Shown piece after piece: positions 30,358 through 37,484 of a stretch of DNA of 37,484 bases. The notes beneath the pieces are model-generated. The model ran no database searches. It was not told where the DNA came from and saw nothing but the letters and a program-made list of their open reading frames with translations. Made by a program: the position numbers and the translations under genes. The stretch comes from an uncultured bacterium (GTDB taxonomy: Bacteria > Patescibacteriota > Minisyncoccia > Phycocordibacterales > UBA9973). The stretch spans positions 1-37,484 of the forward strand of contig CAISUD010000003.1 of NCBI GenBank assembly GCA_903888625.1, written 5' to 3'. The stretch's first letter is position 1. The number at the start of each line of letters is the position of its first letter.

Positions 30358-32028
30358 TTATATCACCTCTTGCTGATAACATTTTTCACAATACATTATC
30401 GGAGCAACTTCTTTGGTTAAATTTGTATTTGTCTCTTCCCCGCAATTGTCGCATTTTCGAATGAAAAATTTAAAAGGCCCCCGGCGAATTACTCTATCCT
30501 TATGTCGACAAAAGAAACATTTTCGTGGAATTGGTAAAACCATTTTACGGTAAAACAACAATTCTTGCTCTGTTATTTTATAATTTCTTTCACAATCAAT
30601 ACAACGTAAAATTTCATGAGTTATTGAATCTGTAATATCTTTGATATGATCTGGAATTTGATTTGGTAAAATAGTTTCTTTTCTAGTGGTCATTTGAATG
30701 TCATCTTCCCATCTAAAGCCTTGTGCCAAAGCTTGCTCTTTAGATAAAGGCATATTGTCTTGTGCAATAGTTTCATTATAAGCAAAAGGAGCAATCTCTG
30801 GTGGCATCATAAGTCCATGAATTCCCAAATCTGTAAGTTCTTTCACAATATGTTCTTTTATTTCTTCGTATTCCTGTTTACTATATTCCCTATTAAAAAT
30901 TGAATTTTTTGCATGCCGAACCGCATCACAACCAATACAATCTTGACAATTGGCAATATAAAAACTATATAAAATATCTCTAGAATGCTCAGCCCAATAA
31001 GAACCTATTACATTATTACAATAGCCAGTAGCTACAACTTCGAGTAATAATTCTGAATTAGTACCGTAGCCAATCGTGCCCAAAGAATCCTTAGTCATTT
31101 TAGAAGAAAATATGTATCTAGAATTTTCACCTTTAGCTACCTCAAAAGAATCTTTTACATTCCTACATTCATTAAGATAATCACCAGTAGAATTTACTGT
31201 TTTTAAATTATTATTTGCCCTGCGTGGTAACGTTTTACAAAATTCTTGAAATTGCTTTTTAAATTCTTCAGATTTTTTATAACTTCCTTTTATCTCATTA
31301 ATTCTTTTAGAATATTCATCTGTACTTAATTGTTCATTAAAAAAACAATTGCTTTTATTTCTTAGATTCATACAACCAAAACAATTTGTTAGCCCGCTAC
31401 CATTTAAAATAAATTGTGAATCAACACATCCTGAAACATTTTGCCCCCAAAAAACATTCGCCGATTCTTGAACATTTATGCATTCATAACAACGTTCAAA
31501 ACCAACTCCAAAATAAATGTCAGAAGCATCTAGCCCTTTTTTTACTCCTCTTGAATACATTACTTCCTCAGCTGGACTTGTATTAAAAACAAGATAACAA
31601 TTCTTACAGCCACTCGCCATATTGGTATATTCACTATTAATATTTACCCCATCACCAAAAGACAACCCTAAATTTATTTTCGGAACCTTAATTAAAAAAT
31701 TATTCATTTGTTCAAAAAATGGTTTTGATTTATCATAATCTTGAGCATAATCCTTCGGGTCCCACTTATCAGAATAAAAACAATCATAGCAATAAATAGT
31801 GTAAGGCAATTTTGGATTATACATTGTGATAATCCCTTTTCCACACAAATCACATTTTCTTCCAGAATATAAAGACATCTCATTTCGCCATAATGCTCGC
31901 ATTTTAAAACGACAATCTGGACAGATATTTGGTGCTGGGACCTTCATTTTTTCGTAAAAAGAAAAATCGTCTTGGTCTAAATCAAAATCCTGTTTACACC
32001 TATTACATTGTCGTGTTTCTGTTTCCAT
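30358..32028 (-). CDS. Duplicated zinc-ribbon protein with Cys-rich repeat core
   Basis: A 556-residue protein with homologous Cys4-Cys4 modules at both ends. N-terminal cysteines: 8, 11, 36, 39, 59, 62, 80, 83; C-terminal: 476, 479, 504, 507, 526, 529, 547, 550, with almost equal spacing, and both contain FY-x-KM-x(2)-P-x-P between the first two pairs. The core (about 100-400) is rich in Cys, Asn and Gly with short strand-like units (NCYLVFN, CYECINVQES, CVDSQFILNGSG), suggesting a beta-helix. I recall similar proteins in Parcubacteria, sometimes annotated CaiB/BaiF without good reason. Function is unknown. It lies 3 bp before murD and abuts murE, so it is tied to the mur operon. Confidence 0.7.
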   Translation of the reverse strand: METETRQCNRCKQDFDLDQDDFSFYEKMKVPAPNICPDCRFKMRALWRNEMSLYSGRKCDLCGKGIITMYNPKLPYTIYCYDCFYSDKWDPKDYAQDYDKSKPFFEQMNNFLIKVPKINLGLSFGDGVNINSEYTNMASGCKNCYLVFNTSPAEEVMYSRGVKKGLDASDIYFGVGFERCYECINVQESANVFWGQNVSGCVDSQFILNGSGLTNCFGCMNLRNKSNCFFNEQLSTDEYSKRINEIKGSYKKSEEFKKQFQEFCKTLPRRANNNLKTVNSTGDYLNECRNVKDSFEVAKGENSRYIFSSKMTKDSLGTIGYGTNSELLLEVVATGYCNNVIGSYWAEHSRDILYSFYIANCQDCIGCDAVRHAKNSIFNREYSKQEYEEIKEHIVKELTDLGIHGLMMPPEIAPFAYNETIAQDNMPLSKEQALAQGFRWEDDIQMTTRKETILPNQIPDHIKDITDSITHEILRCIDCERNYKITEQELLFYRKMVLPIPRKCFFCRHKDRVIRRGPFKFFIRKCDNCGEETNTNLTKEVAPIMYCEKCYQQEVI

Positions 32029-32029
32029 T

Positions 32030-33286
32030 TTATTTCCCGCCTGCATCAGCTATGCTGGAAGCATTGCGGGCAGGTAAATATTTTTTTAATTCTTCCATAT
32101 CATTAAATGGATATTTAACACCTTTTATTTCTTGATATTGTTCATGGCCTTTACCAGCAAGTAGTATGATATCCCCTGACTTTGCCAACTCACACGCTTT
32201 CTTTATCGCTTCATCTCTTTTTTCAATAAAGTAAATTTCTTTTCGCAAGGACTGTCCTTGCGAAATTGGCAGGCCTTTTTTCATATCAGAAAATATATTT
32301 TGAATATCTTCACTGCGAGAATTGTCCGATGTGGCTATCGTAATATCACTATTATCATATACTATTTTAGCCATCAATGGTCTTTTTGACGTATCCCTGT
32401 CTCCCCCACAACCAAAAAGTGTGATTATTTTACTTTTCTGCGAAAGCCTTGCTTCCGCAGAAATATTTTGAATAGTTTTCAAAACATTCAAGAGTGCATC
32501 CGGCGTATGGGCAAAATCAACTATTCCAGTTATACCAGACTCACTTTTAAAGTGATTAAATCTTCCAGCTACTGGTTCTAAATTTTTTATAATTTCTTTA
32601 ACCTTTATTTTATCAAGACCAAGCAGAACAGTGGTTGCATAAACTACTAAGACATTATAAGCATTAAATTCCCCAAGTAATTTTGTTTTAATTTTCTCAT
32701 TAAAATTTGCAACATTTTTAAAACCATAAGTATATTTTTTGGCCTTAATTCCATCCAACATTTTCTCTCCATATGGGTCATCAATATTGGATAAGGCAAA
32801 AGCATTTTTGGGAAGAAAATTAAAAAACTTCTTTTTTGCTAAAAAATATTTCTCCATACTTTTGTGATAGTCTAAATGATCTTGAGTAAGATTGGTAAAA
32901 ATTCCTCCAGTGAATTTGATACCAGCCACTCGACGTTGATCGGCCGCATGCGAAGAAACTTCCATAAAAACATATATACAACCCTCTTTTACCATTTGAT
33001 CAAAAAGTTTTGTTAGAGAAATAGAATCTGGTGTAGTACCGGGACTTTTTTCATCATGTGGAATGACCTTTTCACCAATTATATTTTCTACCGTGCTAAT
33101 AAGTCCAACCTTATAGCCTAGAGCAGTTGTGGTTTTGTACAAAAGCGTAGCCACTGTAGTTTTACCGTTTGTCCCAGTAATACCAATAATCTTTAGCTTT
33201 TTTGCCGGAAAACCATAGCGATAATTCACCGCTTTAGACTTTATTTTCCATTTGAGAGTTCTCCACTTTTTAGTTACATTCACCAT
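32030..33286 (-). CDS. murE: UDP-MurNAc-tripeptide synthetase, MurE type lacking the N-terminal domain
   Basis: A 418-residue Mur ligase adding the third residue of the stem peptide. It has GITGTNGKTT (35-44), MEVSSHAADQRRV (108-120), TNLTQDHLDYH (131-141), and LFGCGGDRDTSKRPLM. The specificity motif is DNSR (321-324), near the DNPR of meso-diaminopimelate-adding enzymes; the kept Arg argues for a diaminopimelate-type substrate. The usual N-terminal UDP-binding domain is almost absent. Three palindromic repeats are translated in frame (275-286, 340-349 and the C-terminal PARNASSIADAGGK). TTGATA-17-TATCTT with the -10 6 nt before the ATG gives a leaderless promoter inside the upstream gene's 3' end. 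Confidence 0.93.
   Translation of the reverse strand: MVNVTKKWRTLKWKIKSKAVNYRYGFPAKKLKIIGITGTNGKTTVATLLYKTTTALGYKVGLISTVENIIGEKVIPHDEKSPGTTPDSISLTKLFDQMVKEGCIYVFMEVSSHAADQRRVAGIKFTGGIFTNLTQDHLDYHKSMEKYFLAKKKFFNFLPKNAFALSNIDDPYGEKMLDGIKAKKYTYGFKNVANFNEKIKTKLLGEFNAYNVLVVYATTVLLGLDKIKVKEIIKNLEPVAGRFNHFKSESGITGIVDFAHTPDALLNVLKTIQNISAEARLSQKSKIITLFGCGGDRDTSKRPLMAKIVYDNSDITIATSDNSRSEDIQNIFSDMKKGLPISQGQSLRKEIYFIEKRDEAIKKACELAKSGDIILLAGKGHEQYQEIKGVKYPFNDMEELKKYLPARNASSIADAGGK
32036..32073. repeat. Palindromic repeat forming the MurE C-terminus
   Basis: Nested inverted repeats cccgc/gcggg (32036-32040/32066-32070) and cagc/gctg around tat. It encodes the last 14 residues of MurE and its tail gives the purine-rich bases just before the next start codon. 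Confidence 0.65.
32241..32265. repeat. 25-bp perfect palindrome within murE
   Basis: 11-bp arms tttcgcaagga and complement, loop ctg; read in frame as ISQGQSLRK. Confidence 0.8.
32435..32463. repeat. Palindromic repeat within murE, sharing the S1 terminator core
   Basis: 12-bp arms tttctgcgaaag/cttccgcagaaa with one mismatch, loop ccttg. The core matches the terminator at 24043-24077. Confidence 0.7.
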
Positions 33287-33292
33287 ATTCTA

Positions 33293-33321
33293 AAGATATA
33301 CGAAAAATTGCTAAATATCAA
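33293..33321 (-). promoter_or_regulatory. Internal leaderless promoter of murE
   Basis: TTGATA (complement of 33316-33321), 17-bp spacer, TATCTT (complement of 33293-33298), 6 nt before ATG 33286. Confidence 0.5.
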
Positions 33322-34957
33322 ACTCTCTATTCAAAACCCCATTTTTCACTTCAATCATTTCAGATTTAAAAGCAATGGTATATGTACCCTCCTGATTTTT
33401 ATTTTCAACCTGCACATAATAATTCCCATTTGGTACTAGGCAAGAATAACGTCCCATTTTATCTGCTACTTGGTGAGCTATCTCAACATTTGTTGCAAAA
33501 GAAAAAATTCGAATCAAGGCAAATGGTAGCGACTCTCTTGTATTTTTGTCTATTAATTTACCTCGGGCTCTTTTTTTGAAACTAACTTTCCGCAAAATAA
33601 ATATCAGAACGTATAGAATAAATATAATAAAGTTATAAGGCTCTGGTGCAACAAGCAGGGCTACAGTAGCTAAACCTAAACCAAGTCCAAATAAAAAATT
33701 AGAAACACGATAAAGCCAAACTTCCCTCTTGGAATAAAACTTCAATAATTGTTTTTTATTTTTAGCAAATTCATTCCAATCAAAATTAAGTGGATCCATA
33801 GGTATATTTTTAGCGATTGTTTCTCCTTCGGCAACATTCAAATAGTCACCAAAATATAAATCTTGATAAAGTTCATCATTGATATGTTCCGATAATTTTT
33901 CAGATGGGAAAATATAATTTGTTTTCTTTGGCATAACTTTATAAACTCCGGGAGTAATTAAAAATCCATAACGTCCATCAATATCGGTAATAGCCGAAGC
34001 TACTTCAACTCCTTCCAAATTAAATAAAGAAACATAAGCTGGATCGAGTGGCTGTTTGGTGACAGAATCATAAATGACGCCCCATGGTTTAATTCTTTTT
34101 TTCAAACCAAGAGCAGTAAGAAGTAGTGACCATAAACGAAAAGGAATCAAAAACAGTTCAGGCATACCAATTGGATTTAAAAAGAGTAATGATGCCAAAG
34201 ACACTACCCCAGCCACAGCTAAAGATACAATTGTTCCAATTTTCAAACTTGTGCTAATTTTTTTAATTGTTTCAATAGAAAAAAATCTATTCGAAAATCC
34301 TTGTGTATGGGAAATAATATTTGGAACTATCACAATAGGATTTATTGGTAAAGGATTTGGAATTGGCGTAGGTATTGGGGTAGGAATTGGATTTGGGGTT
34401 GGGATAGGATTAGGTATTGGTGGTGGTGGAATTGGTATTGGGGTAGGTGTTGGAGTAGGACCAGGATGTGGTGGAGGTGGTGGTGGATTTATAATATCAA
34501 TTTTTACACAATAATTTGCTCCAAGTGAACAATCAAATTTTATCCAGCCAGAATTTTGCGCCCAAGCATAACCTGAAAATTCTCCCGTCGTAAGATTTAT
34601 TGTCACTCCACCATGGGTAGGATGAAAATTTATCCAGCCAGTATTTTCTCCAAATGCATAACCGCTCAATACTCCATTTAGATTCGTCACGCCACCATGC
34701 ATTGGATTTAAGTTTATCCAACCGACACTTTCTCCCCAAAGATTCCCCGTCACCTTTATGTCAGAAACATTTACCGGAGCACCATTGGTCGTCCGCCAAA
34801 CAATTCTACTTCCAATTGTACAATCCTGATTTCCACACAAAAATGAAGTGAAATTATTTACATCAATCATACCACTTACAGCATTTGCTTTAAAAGCAAA
34901 AACAGAAAAAAATATTATCGAAATTGAAAGTATGTGAAAATATTTTTTATTGATCAT
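33311..34957 (-). CDS. Surface protein with GWINF repeats, Pro-rich stalk and carboxypeptidase-regulatory-like domains
   Basis: A 548-residue protein: signal peptide (1-26); about 2.5 repeats of 28-30 residues with the core G(Y/N)x(W/F)xxNxGWIxF (71-142); a striking Pro/Ile/Thr stalk (about 158-207); a membrane helix near 232-252; a carboxypeptidase-regulatory/SpaA-like beta domain (about 285-350, AYVSLFNLEGVEVASAITD then DGRYGFLITPGVYKV); a further hydrophobic hairpin (about 390-430); and a second such domain (about 440-530). The repeats are known in secreted CPR proteins. Substrate or partner unknown. It lies 5 bp after the O-antigen-ligase-like gene and is probably co-transcribed. Confidence 0.75.
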   Translation of the reverse strand: MINKKYFHILSISIIFFSVFAFKANAVSGMIDVNNFTSFLCGNQDCTIGSRIVWRTTNGAPVNVSDIKVTGNLWGESVGWINLNPMHGGVTNLNGVLSGYAFGENTGWINFHPTHGGVTINLTTGEFSGYAWAQNSGWIKFDCSLGANYCVKIDIINPPPPPPHPGPTPTPTPIPIPPPPIPNPIPTPNPIPTPIPTPIPNPLPINPIVIVPNIISHTQGFSNRFFSIETIKKISTSLKIGTIVSLAVAGVVSLASLLFLNPIGMPELFLIPFRLWSLLLTALGLKKRIKPWGVIYDSVTKQPLDPAYVSLFNLEGVEVASAITDIDGRYGFLITPGVYKVMPKKTNYIFPSEKLSEHINDELYQDLYFGDYLNVAEGETIAKNIPMDPLNFDWNEFAKNKKQLLKFYSKREVWLYRVSNFLFGLGLGLATVALLVAPEPYNFIIFILYVLIFILRKVSFKKRARGKLIDKNTRESLPFALIRIFSFATNVEIAHQVADKMGRYSCLVPNGNYYVQVENKNQEGTYTIAFKSEMIEVKNGVLNREFDI

Positions 34958-34962
34958 ATTTT

Positions 34963-37059
34963 TTACTTTTTGGTCGTTGTTTTAGTCGTAGTTTTTGAAG
35001 TAGTATTTGTTGCCTGCGTAGGTGCTGGAGCAGAATTATTTTGCAAAGAATTTACATATTGTAACAAACTTGCATCATTTGGAGAATATGAAAGGGCAAT
35101 TTCTGCGTAAGACAATGCATCAGTATTATTCCCTTCACTCTTGGCAATTTGTGAAAGCACAACGAGTGCATCTATATAATCTCCTTTTAAACTAAGTGCT
35201 TGATTTGCATAATTTTTTGCCCCAGTTACATCTTTATTTTGAAAAGCTAGACGGGCAAGTTCTAATTTGATACTTGGATCAAGCGGGCTTAAACTGGAAG
35301 CTTTTTGATAAGCTAAAACTGCTTGATCGTATGAACCAGAAACTCCAAGCAAGATACCAGCCGTATAAACAGAACCCAGGGATTCATAATTTAAAAAATT
35401 TGTCGGATCATAGCTTTCAGCCAACTCGGCACTATTCATTGCTTCGGTAAAACTATTTTTCAAATCTGTTTTATCAGATTCAGAAAGAGAACTTTTGGAA
35501 GCTAAAGAATCCACCTTCAAAAGATACACTTGGGTATATGTTCGCAAATATAAATCATTGGAATAAAGTGAAACAGTTTTATTGATAGAGGTCTCGGCAT
35601 TATCGACACTTGAAGCAGAAAAAGTTTTCTGGAAATATGACACTGAAGCAAAATACTCGATATATTTAAAGCAAGCTGAAGCAGCCACTAGCATAATTAA
35701 AATCAAAATTAAAATTGAAAAGAAACTTTTTCTAGGATCATCTAAAAAGGACATCTTTATTTCTTTTTTATTTTCATTTCCAACTAATCCCAAGAATACT
35801 CCAAGGAAAATAAAAGCCAGCAAGAAAATAACTGGACCAACAGAATAAAAGAAAGAAGTTGTGAACAAATACAAGGACATAATGAAAAATAATATTATTT
35901 CCAAATTAAGTAAATTTTTCTTCTGACCAATAAAAAGAGCTCGGGCTCCAGAGAGCAACAATAAAACTAAAAATGAAAGCCATGCTAAAATTCCAAGACC
36001 ACCAGTCGTGACAATAAAAGTTGGCAATAATCCAGAACCAGCATCAAAAGATGAATTCCAAAAACTTGAAAGGTTTACTACCGCTGGTTTATGTAATGCC
36101 CACATTTCGGCAAATCTATTTGGGCCAGCTCCAACAATTGGATTTTTTAATAATGTGGCTTTTGCAACCGACATCGTTGCAGAAAATGATGGCCTGATCT
36201 CAAAGTTGGAAACACCAAAATGATTGGGTAAAAATCCTCCGATAAATTGCCCGGCAATTAGAAATAAAAGAGAGAGCATAATTACCACAAAAGAAAAAGC
36301 TGGGAAACTTCTTTTTTGCTCGCTATTTACAGTACCTGCAGAAAAAGAAACTTTGTAAACAAAAATAATTAAGGCAAAAACTCCCAATATAACCCAAATA
36401 GCTGTAAAATTAACTAAAACTACAAAAAATAAAGACAAAAATAAAAGGACTCCAAGAAAAATTTTCCTTATTTTTGAAATAATAAAAAATTCAATCACAA
36501 ATAAAGAAATAACCGATAAAAATCCAGCAAAAACTCCAAAGGTATTCCAAGAACCAAGTAGATTGTCGGTATTGGCTGATAAAACTCCAAGCGATAAAAA
36601 GTGTGGAAAAAATAAACGAAAAACTTGAAAAACTACAAGAAGAGTTGCTGAAAGAATACTTCCAAAAAGAAGTACCCGGGCATACTTAAAATCTCGAAAT
36701 GTAATCGCACTAAAAAGCATAATTAAAAAAGTAGCTAAAATAAAATAAAAGGTCCCAGAATCAAGCATCGTACCAAAAAAAGACACTTTCAAAGCTGGTG
36801 AAAATAAAGCAGAAATTAAAAAAGCTAAAACAATTCCAAAACTAGAAAGCAATAGCCAAGATTTGGGTAAAACAATTTTACCATCCGAGAATCGAGCTAC
36901 TGTCCAGAAAATAATTGAAATTGATAAACCAACTACCAATAATAAACTTTTGGAAATTTCTACTGGAATTTTAGTGAAAGGTAAGAAAAATATTGGTAAT
37001 AATACGACAGTGACAAAAAGAGCCCAAAACGAAATTCTATCTAAAATATTTGATAACAT
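34963..37059 (-). CDS. O-antigen-ligase-like polytopic protein with TPR tail
   Basis: A 698-residue membrane protein with about 12 hydrophobic segments (residues 12-470) and a periplasmic loop containing NPIVGAGPNRFAEMW, the landmark of the Wzy/WaaL O-antigen ligase family. After the last helix (about 455-470) comes a soluble tail with tetratricopeptide-type helices (YDPTNFLNYESLGSVY, AVLAYQKASSLSPLDPSIKLELARLAF, NYANQALSLKGDYIDALVVLSQIAK, ALSYAEIALSYSPND) and a Thr/Lys-rich end. By family it transfers lipid-linked glycan to an acceptor at the outer face; in CPR this may be glycoproteins, possibly pilin or S-layer. A TATAAT (complement of 37092-37097) is the likely -10. Confidence 0.82.
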   Translation of the reverse strand: MLSNILDRISFWALFVTVVLLPIFFLPFTKIPVEISKSLLLVVGLSISIIFWTVARFSDGKIVLPKSWLLLSSFGIVLAFLISALFSPALKVSFFGTMLDSGTFYFILATFLIMLFSAITFRDFKYARVLLFGSILSATLLVVFQVFRLFFPHFLSLGVLSANTDNLLGSWNTFGVFAGFLSVISLFVIEFFIISKIRKIFLGVLLFLSLFFVVLVNFTAIWVILGVFALIIFVYKVSFSAGTVNSEQKRSFPAFSFVVIMLSLLFLIAGQFIGGFLPNHFGVSNFEIRPSFSATMSVAKATLLKNPIVGAGPNRFAEMWALHKPAVVNLSSFWNSSFDAGSGLLPTFIVTTGGLGILAWLSFLVLLLLSGARALFIGQKKNLLNLEIILFFIMSLYLFTTSFFYSVGPVIFLLAFIFLGVFLGLVGNENKKEIKMSFLDDPRKSFFSILILILIMLVAASACFKYIEYFASVSYFQKTFSASSVDNAETSINKTVSLYSNDLYLRTYTQVYLLKVDSLASKSSLSESDKTDLKNSFTEAMNSAELAESYDPTNFLNYESLGSVYTAGILLGVSGSYDQAVLAYQKASSLSPLDPSIKLELARLAFQNKDVTGAKNYANQALSLKGDYIDALVVLSQIAKSEGNNTDALSYAEIALSYSPNDASLLQYVNSLQNNSAPAPTQATNTTSKTTTKTTTKK

Positions 37060-37091
37060 AATTTTATTTTTTAATTAATAATAACTAATAA

Positions 37092-37097
37092 ATTATA
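37092..37097 (-). promoter_or_regulatory. -10 of the O-antigen-ligase-like gene
   Basis: TGT-TATAAT 32 nt before the ATG at 37059; the -35 position is poor. An AT-rich leader of about 26 nt follows. Confidence 0.4.
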
Positions 37098-37114
37098 ACA
37101 TACTTTTGCAAAAA

Positions 37115-37484
37115 CTATTGTGAAGAATCCGGGCTGATAGTTTCAGTAGTCCCAGTAGCGACATTAGAGGAATTATCAATTATTGGATTTGAATCTGTAG
37201 TGGTACTTGTATCTGTATTTGTAGTAATTATAATTGTGTTAGTATTCACATTTTGATTTAATAATAATTGATCAAGCTCTGTTTTAGTGACACAAGTCGG
37301 TATTCCCCCATTATCATCAGACAAACAAATTTCTTTAGTTGCTACTTTCCCCGTATCCACCTCAGTCGCCATATTAGTAATCTTTAAATTAAGTTCTTGA
37401 ATAGACTTAACCATAATCGGAGTTAAGCCAATGGTGTTTAATTCTTTAAATCCATTACTATCAGTCACAACTAATTTAGGGAAA
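37115..37484 (-). CDS. C-terminal end of a Peptidase_S74-type surface protein (partial)
   Basis: The last 122 or so residues of a gene that continues past the window edge. The visible start FPKLVVTDSNGFKELNTIGLTPIMVKSIQELN matches the end of the Peptidase_S74 intramolecular chaperone domain, which trimerises and then cuts itself from tail-spike-like or surface proteins (the catalytic Ser/Lys lie upstream, outside the window). A helical segment, a short piece with two cysteines (EICLS, TCVTK) and a Thr/Asn/Ser-rich tail follow. It does not start at an ATG within the window. Confidence 0.7.
   Translation of the reverse strand, partial: FPKLVVTDSNGFKELNTIGLTPIMVKSIQELNLKITNMATEVDTGKVATKEICLSDDNGGIPTCVTKTELDQLLLNQNVNTNTIIITTNTDTSTTTDSNPIIDNSSNVATGTTETISPDSSQ

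Noticed and set aside
34074-34514. A Gly/Val-rich plus-strand frame opposite the surface protein
   Set aside because: It is the complement of the Pro-rich stalk codons; low complexity, no start signals and no separate homology.
1-37484. CRISPR arrays, transposases or integrases
   Set aside because: No regularly spaced direct repeats with unique spacers and no recognisable transposase, recombinase or Cas protein on either strand.

Overview
The window looks like a chromosomal segment of a Patescibacteria/CPR bacterium, most likely a Parcubacteria (Paceibacteria)-type genome; this is inferred from gene content, not from a marker search. The signs are low GC, dense packing, a short IF-2 that begins almost at its G domain, a MurE without its N-terminal domain, families familiar from this group (DUF4446, TrbC/VirB2-like small membrane proteins, zinc-ribbon protein in a mur cluster, S74-type surface protein), and many short palindromic repeats, several translated in frame. 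TGA acts as a stop (the SPFH gene ends ATGA), so this is not the recoded Gracilibacteria/SR1 code.

Layout. (1) 1-4276 is an accessory island: a cloverleaf-like structured element, a coiled-coil protein, a complete guanidino-modifying-enzyme homologue, and a 652-residue protein that reads as six tandem EAD11-like effector-associated domains. Two different short direct repeats give it a two-cassette look. (2) 4277-11241 is housekeeping: ClpB-type disaggregase with a ClpC-style IGF loop, a membrane-anchored protein, cysteine desulfurase, DUF4446 protein, infB and rbfA. (3) 11259-11767 holds tRNA-Lys(CUU) on the minus strand and tRNA-Cys(GCA), tRNA-Leu(UAA), tRNA-Leu(UAG) on the plus strand, plus a broken tRNA-Lys copy. 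(4) 11827-14379 encodes secreted/membrane proteins including an SPFH-like protein. (5) 14459-18664 is a minus-strand cluster of five TrbC/VirB2-like proteins, one fused to Fn3-like domains, and an orphan solute-binding protein. (6) 18697-24025 has a methyltransferase, gyrA, a small membrane protein, a degenerate metallo-beta-lactamase-fold protein, and (plus strand) a four-domain S1 protein. (7) 24084-26439 carries two pilin-like N-terminal proteins and a glucosaminidase-type wall hydrolase. (8) 26674-37059 is a long minus-strand envelope cluster: O-antigen-ligase-like protein, surface protein, murE, duplicated-zinc-ribbon protein, murD, HAD hydrolase, LMW phosphatase-like protein, murC. The window ends inside a Peptidase_S74-type protein.

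How it works together. The right half is mostly cell envelope: peptidoglycan precursor ligases, wall hydrolase, pilus-like and glycan-modifying surface proteins, as expected for an episymbiotic cell. About eleven genes have a -10-like hexamer exactly 6-7 nt before the ATG and no Shine-Dalgarno sequence, which implies leaderless mRNAs; a few internal operon genes instead have clear Shine-Dalgarno sites.

The strongest candidates for something new are the six-fold EAD-like protein in its cassette-like setting, the ClpB/ClpC hybrid loop, the pervasive leaderless layout (including a 24-bp divergent promoter), and palindromic repeats that insert in frame into mur and cysteine desulfurase genes or supply start codons.
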